64,000 nucleotides of DNA. Origin: Oscillibacter hominis (GTDB lineage Bacteria; Bacillota; Clostridia; Oscillospirales; Oscillospiraceae). The position numbers and the translations under genes were made by a program. Within the stretch, counting starts at the first letter, position 1. Every line of letters begins with the position of its first letter. Shown one piece after another: positions 33,918-42,925 of the stretch. The notes under the pieces are model-generated. The model was not told the origin of the DNA. It did not search any database and saw nothing but the letters and a program-made list of their open reading frames with translations. The stretch covers positions 930,001 through 994,000 of the forward strand of contig NZ_CP060490.1 in the NCBI RefSeq assembly GCF_014334055.1. The letters run 5' to 3'.

Positions 33918-34637
33918 ATGACCAGAATAGACGGCCGGGCGATGGATGAACTTCGCCCCATCCAAATTACCACTGATTTTGTCAAGTTTGCCGAAGGCAG
34001 CTGCCTCATCGCGTGCGGCGACACCAAGGTGCTCTGCTGCGCCAGCGTGGAGGAGAGGGTCCCGCCACACGTGGCTGAGGGAAGCGGCTGGGTGACGGCG
34101 GAGTACTCCATGCTGCCCCGGGCCAACCGGGAGCGCAGCAAGAGGGACGTATCCAAGCTGAAGCTGAGCCCCCGCAGCGCGGAAATCCAGCGCCTGGTGG
34201 GCAGGAGCCTGCGTGCTGCCGTGGACTTAAAGCGGTTGGGAGAGCGCACCATCACCATCGACTGCGATGTGCTCCAGGGCGACGGCGGCACCCGGACGGC
34301 CTCCGTTACCGGCGGCTTCATCGCCTTGGCTCTGGCCTGCCGGAAGTTAGTGGAGGAGGGCGTGTTAGGCGCGACGCCCATCCGCCGCTTTGTCTGCGGC
34401 GTCAGCGCTGGCATTGTGGACGAAACGCCCATGCTGGACCTGCGCTACAGCGAGGATTCCAGGGCCCAGGTGGACCTGAACTGCGTGATGAACGAGTTGG
34501 GGGAGCTGATCGAGCTTCAGGGCACCGGCGAGGGCCGGGCCTTCACCCTGGCGGAGCAGCAGGAGCTGGTGCGGCTGTGCGCCAAAGGGAACCGGGAGCT
34601 GATCCAGCTGCAAAAGCGCGTGTTGGGAGGGCTGTGA
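33918..34637 (+). CDS. rph: Ribonuclease PH
   Basis: 239-residue phosphorolytic 3'-5' exoribonuclease that trims tRNA 3' ends. Hallmarks are RIDGRAMDELRPI, GDTKVLCCASVEE, MLPRANRERSKRD and IDCDVLQGDGGTRTASVTGG (phosphate and active-site region). The length is typical. It ends one base before rdgB, a pairing seen in many bacteria, where the two are cotranscribed. Confidence 0.97.
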   Translation: MTRIDGRAMDELRPIQITTDFVKFAEGSCLIACGDTKVLCCASVEERVPPHVAEGSGWVTAEYSMLPRANRERSKRDVSKLKLSPRSAEIQRLVGRSLRAAVDLKRLGERTITIDCDVLQGDGGTRTASVTGGFIALALACRKLVEEGVLGATPIRRFVCGVSAGIVDETPMLDLRYSEDSRAQVDLNCVMNELGELIELQGTGEGRAFTLAEQQELVRLCAKGNRELIQLQKRVLGGL

Positions 34638-34638
34638 G

Positions 34639-35238
34639 ATGAAATTTGTACTTGCTTCCCGGAATCCGGGGAAATTGACGGAACTGGCGCTGACGCTGAA
34701 GGAGCTTGGAGTGGAGATCGTCCTCCAGTCCGACCTGGGATTGGACGTGGAGGTGGAAGAGACAGGCACCACCTTTGCGGAAAATGCAAAGCTGAAGGCG
34801 GAGGCTGTATGCAGTGCCTCGGGACTGCCGGCCATTGCGGATGATTCCGGACTGTGCGTGGACGCGCTGGGCGGTGCGCCCGGGGTGTATACCGCCCGTT
34901 ACGGCGGGGAGGGCCTGGACGACCGGGGCCGCTATATGCTGCTTTTGAATTCCCTCCGGGGCCAGACCAACCGCTCGGCCCACTTCTGCTCCGCCATTGC
35001 CTGCGCCTTCCCCAATGGGGACCTTTTGGAGGCGGAGGGGGAGTGCTGCGGCACCATCGCCTTTGCGCCTATGGGGGATCAGGGCTTTGGCTATGACCCG
35101 GTGTTTTTTGTGCCGGAACTGCGCAAGACCTTTGCCCAGGTGAGCCGGGAGGAGAAGGCGGCCATTTCCCACAGGGGGAAGGCGCTGAGGGCCTTTGCGG
35201 CGGAATTGGGCGAATATTTGAAGAAACAGGAGAAATAA
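34639..35238 (+). CDS. rdgB: XTP/dITP diphosphatase (RdgB/HAM1)
   Basis: 199-residue house-cleaning nucleotide diphosphatase that removes XTP, ITP and dITP. Motifs: VLASRNPGKLTEL at the N-terminus, ETGTTFAENAKLKAEAV, ADDSGLCVDALGGAPGVYTARYGG, and FGYDPVFFVPEL. It follows rph with one base between and is followed directly by yhbY (TAA then ATG), so these three genes form a compact RNA/nucleotide-maintenance run. Confidence 0.96.
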   Translation: MKFVLASRNPGKLTELALTLKELGVEIVLQSDLGLDVEVEETGTTFAENAKLKAEAVCSASGLPAIADDSGLCVDALGGAPGVYTARYGGEGLDDRGRYMLLLNSLRGQTNRSAHFCSAIACAFPNGDLLEAEGECCGTIAFAPMGDQGFGYDPVFFVPELRKTFAQVSREEKAAISHRGKALRAFAAELGEYLKKQEK

Positions 35239-35559
35239 ATGGAACTGACAAGTAAGCAGAGGGCCCAGCTGCGGGGCCTGGCCAACGGGGAGGATGTGAT
35301 CGTCCACATCGGCAAGGACGGCATTACCGAGAACCTGGTCAAGCAGGCGGACGGAGCCCTGGAGGCAAGGGAGCTCATCAAGTGCCGGGTGCTGGAAAAC
35401 TCCATGTATACGGCCCGGGAGGCCTGTGAAGAGCTCGCCCGGATGACGCACAGCGAGCAGGTGCAGGTCATCGGCAGCAAATTTGTGCTATACCGGCAGA
35501 ACCGGGACAAGAACAAACGGAAAATCCAGTTGGTCAAGGCAGTGTCAAAGCCCCTTTGA
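35239..35559 (+). CDS. yhbY: YhbY family RNA-binding (CRM domain) protein
   Basis: 106-residue CRM-domain protein linked to ribosome assembly. The family start LTSKQRAQLRGLANG is present, as are VHIGKDGITENLVKQ and the GxxG-like loop with IGSKFVLYRQNR. The ATG directly follows the rdgB stop. The length is usual for the family, with a short basic tail. Confidence 0.92.
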   Translation: MELTSKQRAQLRGLANGEDVIVHIGKDGITENLVKQADGALEARELIKCRVLENSMYTAREACEELARMTHSEQVQVIGSKFVLYRQNRDKNKRKIQLVKAVSKPL

Positions 35560-35598
35560 CCATTGTTCAAATTTAATTTACAATCCAGTGGAAACCAT

Positions 35599-35627
35599 TT
35601 GACACGAAGCAGCGTCTTAGAGAAAAT
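35599..35627 (+). promoter_or_regulatory. Possible promoter before nadD-yqeK
   Basis: TTGACA (35599-35604), 17-base spacer, GAAAAT (35622-35627). The -35 is perfect but the -10 is weak; it lies 21 bases before the gene start. Confidence 0.45.
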
Positions 35628-35648
35628 AGAGGAAAAGAGGAGCGATGT

Positions 35649-36854
35649 ATGCGTATCGGTGTCTATGGCGGAACCTTCAATCCGCCCCATCTGGGCCATA
35701 TCACCGCGGCAAAGGCGGTTTTCGAGCTGTTGAAGCTGGACCGGCTGCTGCTGATTCCGGCCAGGGAGCCGCCCCACAAGGTGCTGCCTGCTGGCAGCCC
35801 CACGGCTGGCCAGCGGCTGGAGCTGACACGGCTGGCCGCCGATCAGATGGGCCTTGGCGGCAATGTCCAGGTGCTGGATATCGAGCTGCGCCGGGAGGGG
35901 AAAAGCTATACCAGCGACACCCTGGAGCAGCTCCATGCGCAGTACCCGGACGCTGAGTTTTGGCTTTTGATGGGGACGGATATGTTTTTGACCTTCCAGG
36001 CCTGGCGGGACCCGGCCAAGATACTGGGCCTTGCCGGGATCGCCGCGTTTGGCCGCACCCAGTCCGATACCAGGGAGCTCTTCCTGGTGCAGCAGGACTA
36101 CCTGCACCGCACCTATCCGGATGCAAGGATTTTTACCCTGACGCTGCCCCACGTGGTGGAGATATCCTCCACCGAGCTGCGGGAGGAGCTGGGCCGGGGC
36201 GGCGGCCAGCAGTACCTGCCCCCAGCGGTGTACGGTTACATCCTGCGCCAGGGCCTTTACGGCACCGCCGCGGATTTAAAGCACCTGACGCCGGAGCAGC
36301 TGCGGCCGGTGGCGCTGAGTTATCTCAAGCACAAGCGTATCCCCCATGTGTTGGGTACGGAGCAGGAGGCGGTCCGGCTGGCGGAGCGCTATGGGGCGGA
36401 TGTGAAAATGGCCCGGGAGGCCGCGCTGCTTCATGACTGCACCAAAAAGTTGGATACCGAAGAACAGCTGGAGCTGTGCAGCCGCTACGGCGTGGAACTG
36501 GACGAGCTGGAACGCAACGCACTGAAGCTGATGCATGCCAAGACCGGGGCGGCCGTTGCCAAGTACGTGTTCGGCGAGCCGGAGGAGGTGGTGGAGGCCA
36601 TCCGCTGGCACACCACCGGAAAAGCGGGGATGAGCGTGCTGGAAAAGGTGCTGTATCTGGCAGATTACATTGAACCCAACCGGGATTTCCCCGGGGTGGA
36701 GGAGCTTCGCCAGGCCTGCTACCGCAGCCTGGACGAGGGATTGCTGATGGGATTGCAGATGACGGCGGATGAGATGAACCAGCGGGGCAACCCCATCCAT
36801 AAAAATACGCTGGAAGCGCTCAGCGAGCTGAAAGGAAAGAACGGGCGTGGATAA
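35649..36854 (+). CDS. Fusion of nicotinate-nucleotide adenylyltransferase and YqeK-type HD hydrolase
   Basis: 401-residue fused protein. Residues 1-~200 are NadD: GVYGGTFNPPHLGH (nucleotidyl-transferase HxGH), LMGTDMFLTFQAW and EISSTELRE, which make nicotinate adenine dinucleotide for NAD. Residues ~210-401 are an HD-domain protein like YqeK: the histidine in IPHVLGTEQEAV, HDCTKKL and EAIRWHTTG carry the metal ligands, with LADYIEPNR as the last aspartate. YqeK of Firmicutes hydrolyses Ap4A. The two are normally separate adjacent genes. GAGGAG lies 8 bases before the ATG. Confidence 0.93.
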   Translation: MRIGVYGGTFNPPHLGHITAAKAVFELLKLDRLLLIPAREPPHKVLPAGSPTAGQRLELTRLAADQMGLGGNVQVLDIELRREGKSYTSDTLEQLHAQYPDAEFWLLMGTDMFLTFQAWRDPAKILGLAGIAAFGRTQSDTRELFLVQQDYLHRTYPDARIFTLTLPHVVEISSTELREELGRGGGQQYLPPAVYGYILRQGLYGTAADLKHLTPEQLRPVALSYLKHKRIPHVLGTEQEAVRLAERYGADVKMAREAALLHDCTKKLDTEEQLELCSRYGVELDELERNALKLMHAKTGAAVAKYVFGEPEEVVEAIRWHTTGKAGMSVLEKVLYLADYIEPNRDFPGVEELRQACYRSLDEGLLMGLQMTADEMNQRGNPIHKNTLEALSELKGKNGRG

Positions 36855-38385
36855 ATACCAAGGCAAGAGGGTGGGTCAGAGTAGTCCCAAGGGACCAAAG
36901 AGAAAACTGACCAAAAAACAGAAGTGGATGGTGGCGGGTGCCGCGGTGCTGACGGTGGCGCTGGCGCTGCTGATCGCCTACATGCTGCTCTTTGTGAGGC
37001 CGGAAGTACCCGGGGCGGGCAAGCAGGAAAAGGATCCGGAGAACCCGGTGAGCTCGGAGGAGGGCGTGCAGCCCAAGGCCACAGGGGAGCGCAAGTCCAA
37101 GGACTATTACACCATCCTGGTGCTGGGCCGGGACACCGGCGGCGGCGGCAACTGCGACACGATGATGCTGGCGTCCTATGATGTGACCAATCAGAAGATG
37201 ACGGTGATGAACATTCCCCGCGACACCATGGTGAACGTCTCCTGGGACGTGAAAAAGATCAACTCCGTCTACAACTTCTACGGCGGCGGGGAAAAGGGCA
37301 TCGACGCGCTCTACAAGGAGATTTCCCAGCTGGTGGGCTTTGTACCCGATTACCGGGTGATCGTGGAGTGGGAAGCCGTGGGCAAGCTGGTGGATGCCAT
37401 GGACGGCGTATATTTTGAAGTGCCCCGGGACATGGATTATGAGGACCCCTACCAGGATTTGTCCATCCACATCAAAAAGGGCTATCAGAAGCTCACCGGC
37501 GAGCAGGCCATGGGCGTGGTCCGGTTCCGCGACGGGAAAAATGGGTATAATAACGGCGACATCGGCCGCATCGAAACCCAGCAGAATTTCCTCAAGGCCG
37601 TGATTTCCCAGCTGCTCCAGGTGAAGAACCTGACAAAAATTGAAAAGTTTGCTAAAATCTTTACCGAGTGCGTGGAGACGGACCTGACCTGGCAGAACCT
37701 CTTCTGGTTCGGCAAATCCGCCATTGTGGGCGGGCTCTCCATGGACAACGTGAATTTCGTCACCATGCCCTATAAGGGGGTGTATGCCTGGAGCCGCAGC
37801 TACCACCAGAATCTCTCCTATGTGGTGCCGGTGGCCGACGAGCTCCTCGAGCTGGTCAACAACTCCCTGAGCCCCTATTTGGAGCCCTCCAAGATGTCCG
37901 AACTGGACATCATGTACGTCAACTCCGACGGCAGCATCGGTTCCACCACCGGACGGGTGGAGGACACCAAGGCTGCTGTCCCGCCCACCTCCTACGGCGG
38001 CGGGTCCACGAAGCCGGAGACTGGCGGCGAGACGACCGTGCCTCCTGAAACGGGTGGTGAGGCCACGCCGCCGGAAACGGGCGGGGAGACGGTGCCGCCC
38101 GAGACAGGAGGGGAGACCACGCCTCCGGAGACAGGTGGCGAGACCACGCCGCCGGAAAGTGGTGGTGAAACCACACCTCCGGAAAGTGGCGGTGAGACTA
38201 CTCCCCCGGAAACGGGCGGGGAGACGGTGCCGCCCGAAAGCGGCGGCGAGACCACGCCGCCGGACACAAGCGGGGAGGTCATGGTGCCTCCCTCCACCGG
38301 CGGGATCGACAATTGGCCGGTGCCCGGCGAACCCACACAGCCGGCCCAGTCCGCGGGAACTCCGGCGGATTCCATGGCCGCATAG
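36847..38385 (+). CDS. LytR-CpsA-Psr (LCP) family protein with Pro/Thr/Glu/Gly repeat tail
   Basis: 512-residue envelope enzyme that probably attaches anionic glycopolymers to peptidoglycan. It has a basic cytoplasmic start and a membrane anchor (about residues 27-52), then the LCP domain (~75-330) with LVLGRDTGGGGNCDTMMLA, NIPRDTMVNV and VVRFRDGKNGYNNGDIGRI; its arginines and aspartates bind the pyrophosphate. A C-terminal tail (~388-480) is made of about ten 9-residue PPETGGETT-like units. The GTG start overlaps the nadD-yqeK stop by 8 bases. The tail looks extracellular, perhaps wall-spanning. Confidence 0.93.
   Translation: MDKYQGKRVGQSSPKGPKRKLTKKQKWMVAGAAVLTVALALLIAYMLLFVRPEVPGAGKQEKDPENPVSSEEGVQPKATGERKSKDYYTILVLGRDTGGGGNCDTMMLASYDVTNQKMTVMNIPRDTMVNVSWDVKKINSVYNFYGGGEKGIDALYKEISQLVGFVPDYRVIVEWEAVGKLVDAMDGVYFEVPRDMDYEDPYQDLSIHIKKGYQKLTGEQAMGVVRFRDGKNGYNNGDIGRIETQQNFLKAVISQLLQVKNLTKIEKFAKIFTECVETDLTWQNLFWFGKSAIVGGLSMDNVNFVTMPYKGVYAWSRSYHQNLSYVVPVADELLELVNNSLSPYLEPSKMSELDIMYVNSDGSIGSTTGRVEDTKAAVPPTSYGGGSTKPETGGETTVPPETGGEATPPETGGETVPPETGGETTPPETGGETTPPESGGETTPPESGGETTPPETGGETVPPESGGETTPPDTSGEVMVPPSTGGIDNWPVPGEPTQPAQSAGTPADSMAA
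38008..38280 (+). repeat. 27-bp tandem repeats in the LCP gene
   Basis: About ten imperfect 27-bp units encode T/V-P-P-E-T/S-G-G-E-T. Synonymous changes (GAG/GAA, GGC/GGT/GGG, ACG/ACC) between units suggest the array is old or diverging, unlike the almost identical repeats at 58164-58434. Confidence 0.9.
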
Positions 38386-38400
38386 AAAGGAAGAAATGGA

Positions 38401-38760
38401 ATGACCCCGAAAGAAATCGCACTGACTGCCGCCGCTGCATTGGACAGTAAGAAGGGCGGAGACATCAAAGTACTTGAGATTACAGACCTGACCACTCTGG
38501 TGGATTATTTCGTCATTGCCACCGGTACCTCCAACACCCAGATCTCCGCCTTGTGCGGCGCCGTGGAGGAGAAGCTGACCGCCCAGGGGGAGGAGCCTCT
38601 GCACCGGGAGGGCTACCGGGACGGCACCTGGGTGCTGTTGGACTACGGCAGCGTGGCAATCCATGTGTTCTCCGAGGAAGCCAGGGAATTCTATTCCCTG
38701 GAGCGGCTCTGGAGCGACGGCAAAGAGGTGGATTTGACCGGCGTGCTGACAAAAGAGTAA
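38401..38760 (+). CDS. rsfS: Ribosomal silencing factor RsfS
   Basis: 119-residue protein that binds ribosomal protein L14 and blocks subunit joining in slow growth. Motifs: ALDSKKGGDIKVLEI, TLVDYFVIATGTSNTQI, GTWVLLDYGSVAIHVF and YSLERLWSDG. AAAGGAAGAAATGGA precedes the ATG. It follows nadD-yqeK and lcp, the usual nadD-yqeK-rsfS neighbourhood of Firmicutes. Confidence 0.96.
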   Translation: MTPKEIALTAAAALDSKKGGDIKVLEITDLTTLVDYFVIATGTSNTQISALCGAVEEKLTAQGEEPLHREGYRDGTWVLLDYGSVAIHVFSEEAREFYSLERLWSDGKEVDLTGVLTKE

Positions 38761-38779
38761 ACGATTTCAAAGAGCGCTC

Positions 38780-38808
38780 TTGACAAAAGCCGCAAACCTC
38801 CGTAAAAT
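38780..38808 (+). promoter_or_regulatory. leuS promoter
   Basis: TTGACA (38780-38785), 17-base spacer, TAAAAT (38803-38808). It is followed at once by the T-box leader. Confidence 0.88.
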
Positions 38809-38814
38809 ATCCCT

Positions 38815-39070
38815 GTTAAAGACGTTGAAGGGAAGAAAGACGGATACGACGCCTTCAGAGAGCCGGCGGGCGCTGCGAGCCGGTGGGGAGTTCCGTGTAT
38901 AACTGATCCCGGAGTTTTCCGTCCGATGCCTCGGCCTAAGATGGAACGGTTTGGCCCCGTTACCGGCTGAGATCCTTTGGATCACTGAGGGCCTGCCGGG
39001 CAACCGGCGGCTGAATCAGGGTGGTACCGCGTGTCAACGCCCCTGACCAAACGGTCAGGGGCGTTTTATT
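38815..39070 (+). promoter_or_regulatory. T-box riboswitch controlling leuS
   Basis: The leader carries the invariant T-box AGGGTGGTACCGCG (39018-39031), which pairs with uncharged tRNA, and AGAGAGCCGGCGGG in stem I. Stem I can close by GACGGA (38839-38844) with TCCGTC (38918-38923). CTG at 38903-38905, followed by A, is a plausible leucine specifier codon. Uncharged tRNA-Leu would prevent formation of the terminator at 39037-39068 and allow leuS transcription. Confidence 0.92.
39037..39068 (+). terminator. T-box attenuator terminator
   Basis: ACGCCCCTGACC (39037-39048) pairs with GGTCAGGGGCGT (39053-39064), followed by TTTT. It is the regulated terminator of the leuS leader. Confidence 0.9.
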
Positions 39071-39107
39071 TCAGAGAAAACTTTCATGAATATGAGGGAG
39101 AAGCGCA

Positions 39108-41531
39108 ATGAAATACGATTTCACAGCGATTGAGAAAAAGTGGCAGGAGAAGTGGCTGAAGGAAAAGACCTTCGCCGCGGTCAACGGCGATGCCTCCCGG
39201 CCCAAGTTCTACGGCCTGGTGGAATTCCCCTACCCCTCCGGCCAGGGGCTCCATGTGGGACATGCCCGGCCCTACACCGCTATGGATGTGGTGGCCCGGA
39301 AAAAGCGGATGGACGGCTACAACGTCCTCTTTCCCATCGGCTACGACGCCTTTGGCCTGCCCACGGAGAACTACGCGGTCAAAAACCACATCCATCCCGC
39401 CAAAGTGACCCACGACAATGTGGCAAACTTCCGCAAGCAGCTCCAGATGCTGGGCTATTCCTTTGACTGGGACCGGGAGGTCAACACCACCGACCCGGAC
39501 TACTACAAGTGGACCCAGTGGATTTTCCTCCAGCTCTATAAGAAGGGCCTGGCCTATAAGGCCTCCATGCCCGTGAACTGGTGCACCTCCTGCAAAATCG
39601 TCCTGGCCAACGAAGAAGTGGTGGAGGGCGTGTGCGAGCGCTGCGGCGGCGAGGTCATCCGCAAGGAGAAGAGCCAGTGGATGCTGGCCATCACCAAGTA
39701 CGCCGACCGCCTGATCGACGATCTGGACGGCCTGGACTTCATCGAGCGGGTCAAGATCCAGCAGAAGAACTGGATCGGCCGCAGCGAGGGCACCGAGGTG
39801 GACTTTACCACCACCTCCGGCGACACCATGACCGTCTACACCACCCGCTGCGACACCCTCTTCGGCGTCACCTACATGGTGCTCTCCCCGGAGCACCCCT
39901 TCCTGGAAAAGTGGAAGGACCAGCTGAAGAACTGGAAGGAAGTGGAGGCTTACCGGGAGGAGGCCGCCCGTAAGTCCGACTTTGAGCGCAGTGAGCTCAA
40001 CAAGGAAAAGACCGGCGTGCGCCTTCAAGGCGTGGCAGCGGTCAATCCGGTGAACAACACCGAAATCCCCATCTATGTCTCCGATTACGTGCTGATGAGC
40101 TACGGCACCGGCGCCGTGATGGGCGTGCCTGGCCACGACCAGCGCGACTGGGAGTTTGCCACCAAGTTCGGCATCCCCATCGTGGAGGTGGTGAAGGGCG
40201 GCGATGTCACCAAGGAGGCCTTTGCGCTGAAGGACGATACCGGCATCATGGTCAATTCCGGATTTTTGAACGGCTTGACGGTGAAGCAGGCCATCCCCGC
40301 CATGAAGGAGTGGGTTACCAAGCAGGGCATCGGCCATCCCAAGACCAATTACAAGCTCCGGGACTGGGTCTTCTCCCGCCAGCGCTACTGGGGCGAACCC
40401 ATCCCCCTGGTCAACTGCCCCAAGTGCGGCTGGGTGCCCCTGCCGGAGACGGAGCTGCCGCTGCTGCTGCCGGAGGTGGATTCCTATGAGGTCACCGACA
40501 CCGGCGAGAGCCCTCTGGCCAAGATGACCGACTGGGTCAATACCACCTGCCCCTGCTGCGGCGGGCCGGCCAAGCGGGAAACGGACACCATGCCCCAGTG
40601 GGCCGGGTCCAGCTGGTATTTCCTGCGCTATATGGATCCCCACAACGATAAGGCCCTGGCCTCCAAGGAGGCGCTGGACTATTGGTCCCCCGTGGACTGG
40701 TACAACGGCGGCATGGAGCACACCACGCTGCATCTGCTCTACAGCCGCTTCTGGCACAAGTTCCTCTACGACATTGGCGTGGCGCCCACCTGCGAGCCCT
40801 ATGCCAAGCGCACCAGCCACGGCATGATCCTGGGTGAGGGCGGCGAAAAGATGTCCAAGTCCAGGGGCAATGTGGTGAATCCCAACGACATTGTGGATCA
40901 GTTCGGCGCCGACACCATGCGCACCTATATCATGTTTATCGGCGACTTTGAAAAGGCCGCGGCCTGGTCCACCCAGGCGGTGAAGGGCTGCAAGCGCTTT
41001 TTGGACCGCGTGTGGAACCTGGCCGAGGCGTGCACCGATTCTCTGGAGCACACGCCCAAGCACGAGGCCGCGATCCACAAGGCCATTAAGAAGGTCTCCG
41101 ACGACATCGAGGCTATGAAGTTCAACACCGCCATCGCGGCGATGATGGCGCTGGTCAACGACTTCTACGCCGACGGCTGCACCAGAGGCGACGTGAAGAC
41201 GCTGCTGCTGCTCCTCTCTCCCTTTGCGCCCCACATGGCGGAGGAGATGTGGGAGAACCTGGGCTTTGCTGCCGCCGAGGGCAAAATGGCCTGCCAGATG
41301 CCCTGGCCCACCTATGACGCCGCGAAGACCGTGGCTGCCTCGGTGGAGATGGCGGTGCAGGTCAACGGCAAGCTCAAAGGCACGGTGATCGTGCCCACCG
41401 ACAGCGAAGAGCAGGATGTGGTGAACGCGGCCCTTGCTGTGGAGCGGGTGGCCAAGGCCGTGGAAAACGGAACGATCGTAAAGACCATCTTGGTGAAAAA
41501 CAAGCTGGTCAACCTGATCGTCAAGGGATAA
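39108..41531 (+). CDS. leuS: Leucyl-tRNA synthetase
   Basis: 807-residue class I aminoacyl-tRNA synthetase. The HIGH region is [16 protein letters not shown], and the CP1 editing domain is at ~220-420 ([34 protein letters not shown]). Zinc-type cysteines are in NCPKCGW and TCPCCGG, the KMSKS loop is [11 protein letters not shown], and a C-terminal anticodon-binding domain follows. The ATG follows GAGGGAG. Expression is set by the T-box leader. Confidence 0.98.
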   Translation: MKYDFTAIEKKWQEKWLKEKTFAAVNGDASRPKFYGLVEFPYPSGQGLHVGHARPYTAMDVVARKKRMDGYNVLFPIGYDAFGLPTENYAVKNHIHPAKVTHDNVANFRKQLQMLGYSFDWDREVNTTDPDYYKWTQWIFLQLYKKGLAYKASMPVNWCTSCKIVLANEEVVEGVCERCGGEVIRKEKSQWMLAITKYADRLIDDLDGLDFIERVKIQQKNWIGRSEGTEVDFTTTSGDTMTVYTTRCDTLFGVTYMVLSPEHPFLEKWKDQLKNWKEVEAYREEAARKSDFERSELNKEKTGVRLQGVAAVNPVNNTEIPIYVSDYVLMSYGTGAVMGVPGHDQRDWEFATKFGIPIVEVVKGGDVTKEAFALKDDTGIMVNSGFLNGLTVKQAIPAMKEWVTKQGIGHPKTNYKLRDWVFSRQRYWGEPIPLVNCPKCGWVPLPETELPLLLPEVDSYEVTDTGESPLAKMTDWVNTTCPCCGGPAKRETDTMPQWAGSSWYFLRYMDPHNDKALASKEALDYWSPVDWYNGGMEHTTLHLLYSRFWHKFLYDIGVAPTCEPYAKRTSHGMILGEGGEKMSKSRGNVVNPNDIVDQFGADTMRTYIMFIGDFEKAAAWSTQAVKGCKRFLDRVWNLAEACTDSLEHTPKHEAAIHKAIKKVSDDIEAMKFNTAIAAMMALVNDFYADGCTRGDVKTLLLLLSPFAPHMAEEMWENLGFAAAEGKMACQMPWPTYDAAKTVAASVEMAVQVNGKLKGTVIVPTDSEEQDVVNAALAVERVAKAVENGTIVKTILVKNKLVNLIVKG

Positions 41532-41536
41532 GGTAC

Positions 41537-41579
41537 GTCCGGCCGGAGCGTCCAGAGCCTCCGGCCGGATGATTTTTTT
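41537..41579 (+). terminator. leuS terminator
   Basis: TCCGGCCGGA (41538-41547) pairs with its identical palindromic copy TCCGGCCGGA (41560-41569) around a 12-base loop; a T-run follows at 41573-41579. Confidence 0.8.
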
Positions 41580-41722
41580 CCGATCAGGCATACTAAAGGG
41601 AGCTGGATACAAGATCAGATTGATGGGAATTTGAACTACTTGTCCTGTTCAAGACCGTTTGGTGTAATCGACGGGGGTTTCCGTCCACACGTATCTACAA
41701 CAGGAACAATTTGAACTTCCTC

Positions 41723-41751
41723 TTGACAAGCGTCCCGCAAACAGGTATAAT
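41723..41751 (+). promoter_or_regulatory. rpsU promoter
   Basis: TTGACA (41723-41728), 17-base spacer, TATAAT (41746-41751): both hexamers perfect, as expected for a ribosomal protein gene. The ~140 bases upstream back to the leuS terminator hold nothing I recognise. Confidence 0.92.
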
Positions 41752-41824
41752 GCATTCGTTAAAGCCATAGATTATGGCCCTTAAAGTGTCGAGTACTCGG
41801 CATTCTGGAGGGAGGGAAATATAA

Positions 41825-42010
41825 ATGTCTGAAGTCCATGTGAAGGAAAATGAATCGATTGACAGCGCGTTGAAGCGGTTTAAGCGCAGCTGCGCAAAGG
41901 CCGGCGTTCTGGCGGAAGTCCGCAAGAGAGAGCACTATGAGAGCCCCAGCGTGAAGCGTCGCAAGAAGTCTGAGGCAGCCCGTAAAAATCGGAATAAGAA
42001 GTTTTATTAA
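41825..42010 (+). CDS. rpsU: 30S ribosomal protein S21
   Basis: 61-residue very basic protein of the small ribosomal subunit. [19 protein letters not shown] and the C-terminal [14 protein letters not shown] are family-typical. It has its own strong promoter, a GGAGGGAGGG ribosome site and its own terminator. Length is normal. Confidence 0.97.
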   Translation: MSEVHVKENESIDSALKRFKRSCAKAGVLAEVRKREHYESPSVKRRKKSEAARKNRNKKFY

Positions 42011-42016
42011 TAGGGA

Positions 42017-42048
42017 AAGAGGTCTGCAAAAGCGCAGACCTCTTTTTT
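42017..42048 (+). terminator. rpsU terminator
   Basis: AAGAGGTCTGC (42017-42027), 6-base loop, GCAGACCTCTT (42034-42044), then a T-run. It begins 7 bases after the stop. Confidence 0.92.
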
Positions 42049-42088
42049 CTCTTTTCCCCAATATGGACCTGCCGGGAGATGCTGATGC

Positions 42089-42853
42089 CTATTTCCCCGT
42101 TTTGGAAGAGGGCTGGCTGAAGAGTGCGGGAAGTAGGTCTGCCACCTCGGGATACATGAGGAACGCGGTGTTGACCCCCAATTTTTTGCCGATCTGGAGT
42201 TTCCGGCGCAACGTGTCTGCATCGTCATAGAGGACAAAGTGGGTTTCTCCCCCCTGAACGCAGGTGAAATACCGGGCGGCCAGGGAGGGGGAGTAGAAGA
42301 CGGACTGGCCTCTTGAAAGCACGGCAAAGGACTCAGCGGTCAGCGGCGTGCCCTCTCCGGTGGGAGCGGGGAGCGGGAAGTCCATCCGCAGGCGCTGCAA
42401 ATCCATGGCGATGCTCCCCTGGCGCACCTTATCCTCCAGATAGGTTTGAAAGTCCCCGCCAGAGATGGCGGTGGTGATCAGCGTGACGGCGCCCGGCATG
42501 CGGTAGGCCTCCGGCACATAGAGCATACGCTGGTTTTGCTTTAGCATCTCCTGGAGACGGGCCAGGAACTGCAGCCGGTCCTGAGTGGGGTTTGCTTCAA
42601 AGTCGGCCACAACGCCGCTGTAGCCCCTCCGGTAGCACTCCCGGACGACCGCGCTGGCCAGCCGCTGCGCTGAGGTGATGGTGGGTGCGTCTAAGTCGCT
42701 GAGGGACAGGAGGCCGCCTCTGGTCTGGATCAGCAGATTGCTGTAGAGCAGCGTGGACTCCGGGCCAATGCGGTAGGCCACATGGGCAAAGTTTCGATAG
42801 TAGGCTGAGGCAGGCCGGATTTGCTCCGGCGTGCAAGAAAGATACAGCTGCAA
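42089..42853 (-). CDS. GH18-like TIM-barrel protein
   Basis: 254 residues resembling the core of glycoside hydrolase 18-like domains. GYSGVVADFEANPTQD matches the D-x-D-x-E strand with only the last D-x-E clearly kept, and YDDADTLRRKLQIGKKLGV matches the usual late 'Y-D-D/N-x-x-S-x-x-x-K' helix. It could be a wall- or spore-associated glycosidase-like protein, but it has no signal peptide and is short for the family. A TTG start at 42853 is chosen for AAGGGGGAGATCC; the longer frame to 43447 is antisense to the next gene. Confidence 0.65.
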   Translation of the reverse strand: MQLYLSCTPEQIRPASAYYRNFAHVAYRIGPESTLLYSNLLIQTRGGLLSLSDLDAPTITSAQRLASAVVRECYRRGYSGVVADFEANPTQDRLQFLARLQEMLKQNQRMLYVPEAYRMPGAVTLITTAISGGDFQTYLEDKVRQGSIAMDLQRLRMDFPLPAPTGEGTPLTAESFAVLSRGQSVFYSPSLAARYFTCVQGGETHFVLYDDADTLRRKLQIGKKLGVNTAFLMYPEVADLLPALFSQPSSKTGK

Positions 42854-42865
42854 AGGATCTCCCCC

Positions 42866-42894
42866 TTGTGGAAGCGTTTGGAAACTGATATACT
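42866..42894 (+). promoter_or_regulatory. Promoter of the YqeG-like gene
   Basis: TTGTGG (42866-42871), 17-base spacer, TATACT (42889-42894), in the 72-base divergent gap. The -35 is weak. Confidence 0.5.
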
Positions 42895-42925
42895 GATAGC
42901 AAGATATGCGAAAGAGGAACAGAAC

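Noticed and set aside
36820..38664. 614-codon minus-strand frame
   Set aside because: Antisense of the LCP gene; His/Gly/Val-rich shadow composition, also crosses the rsfS start.
39084..41612. 842-codon minus-strand frame
   Set aside because: Antisense shadow of leuS, which has HIGH, KMSKS and editing motifs and a T-box leader.
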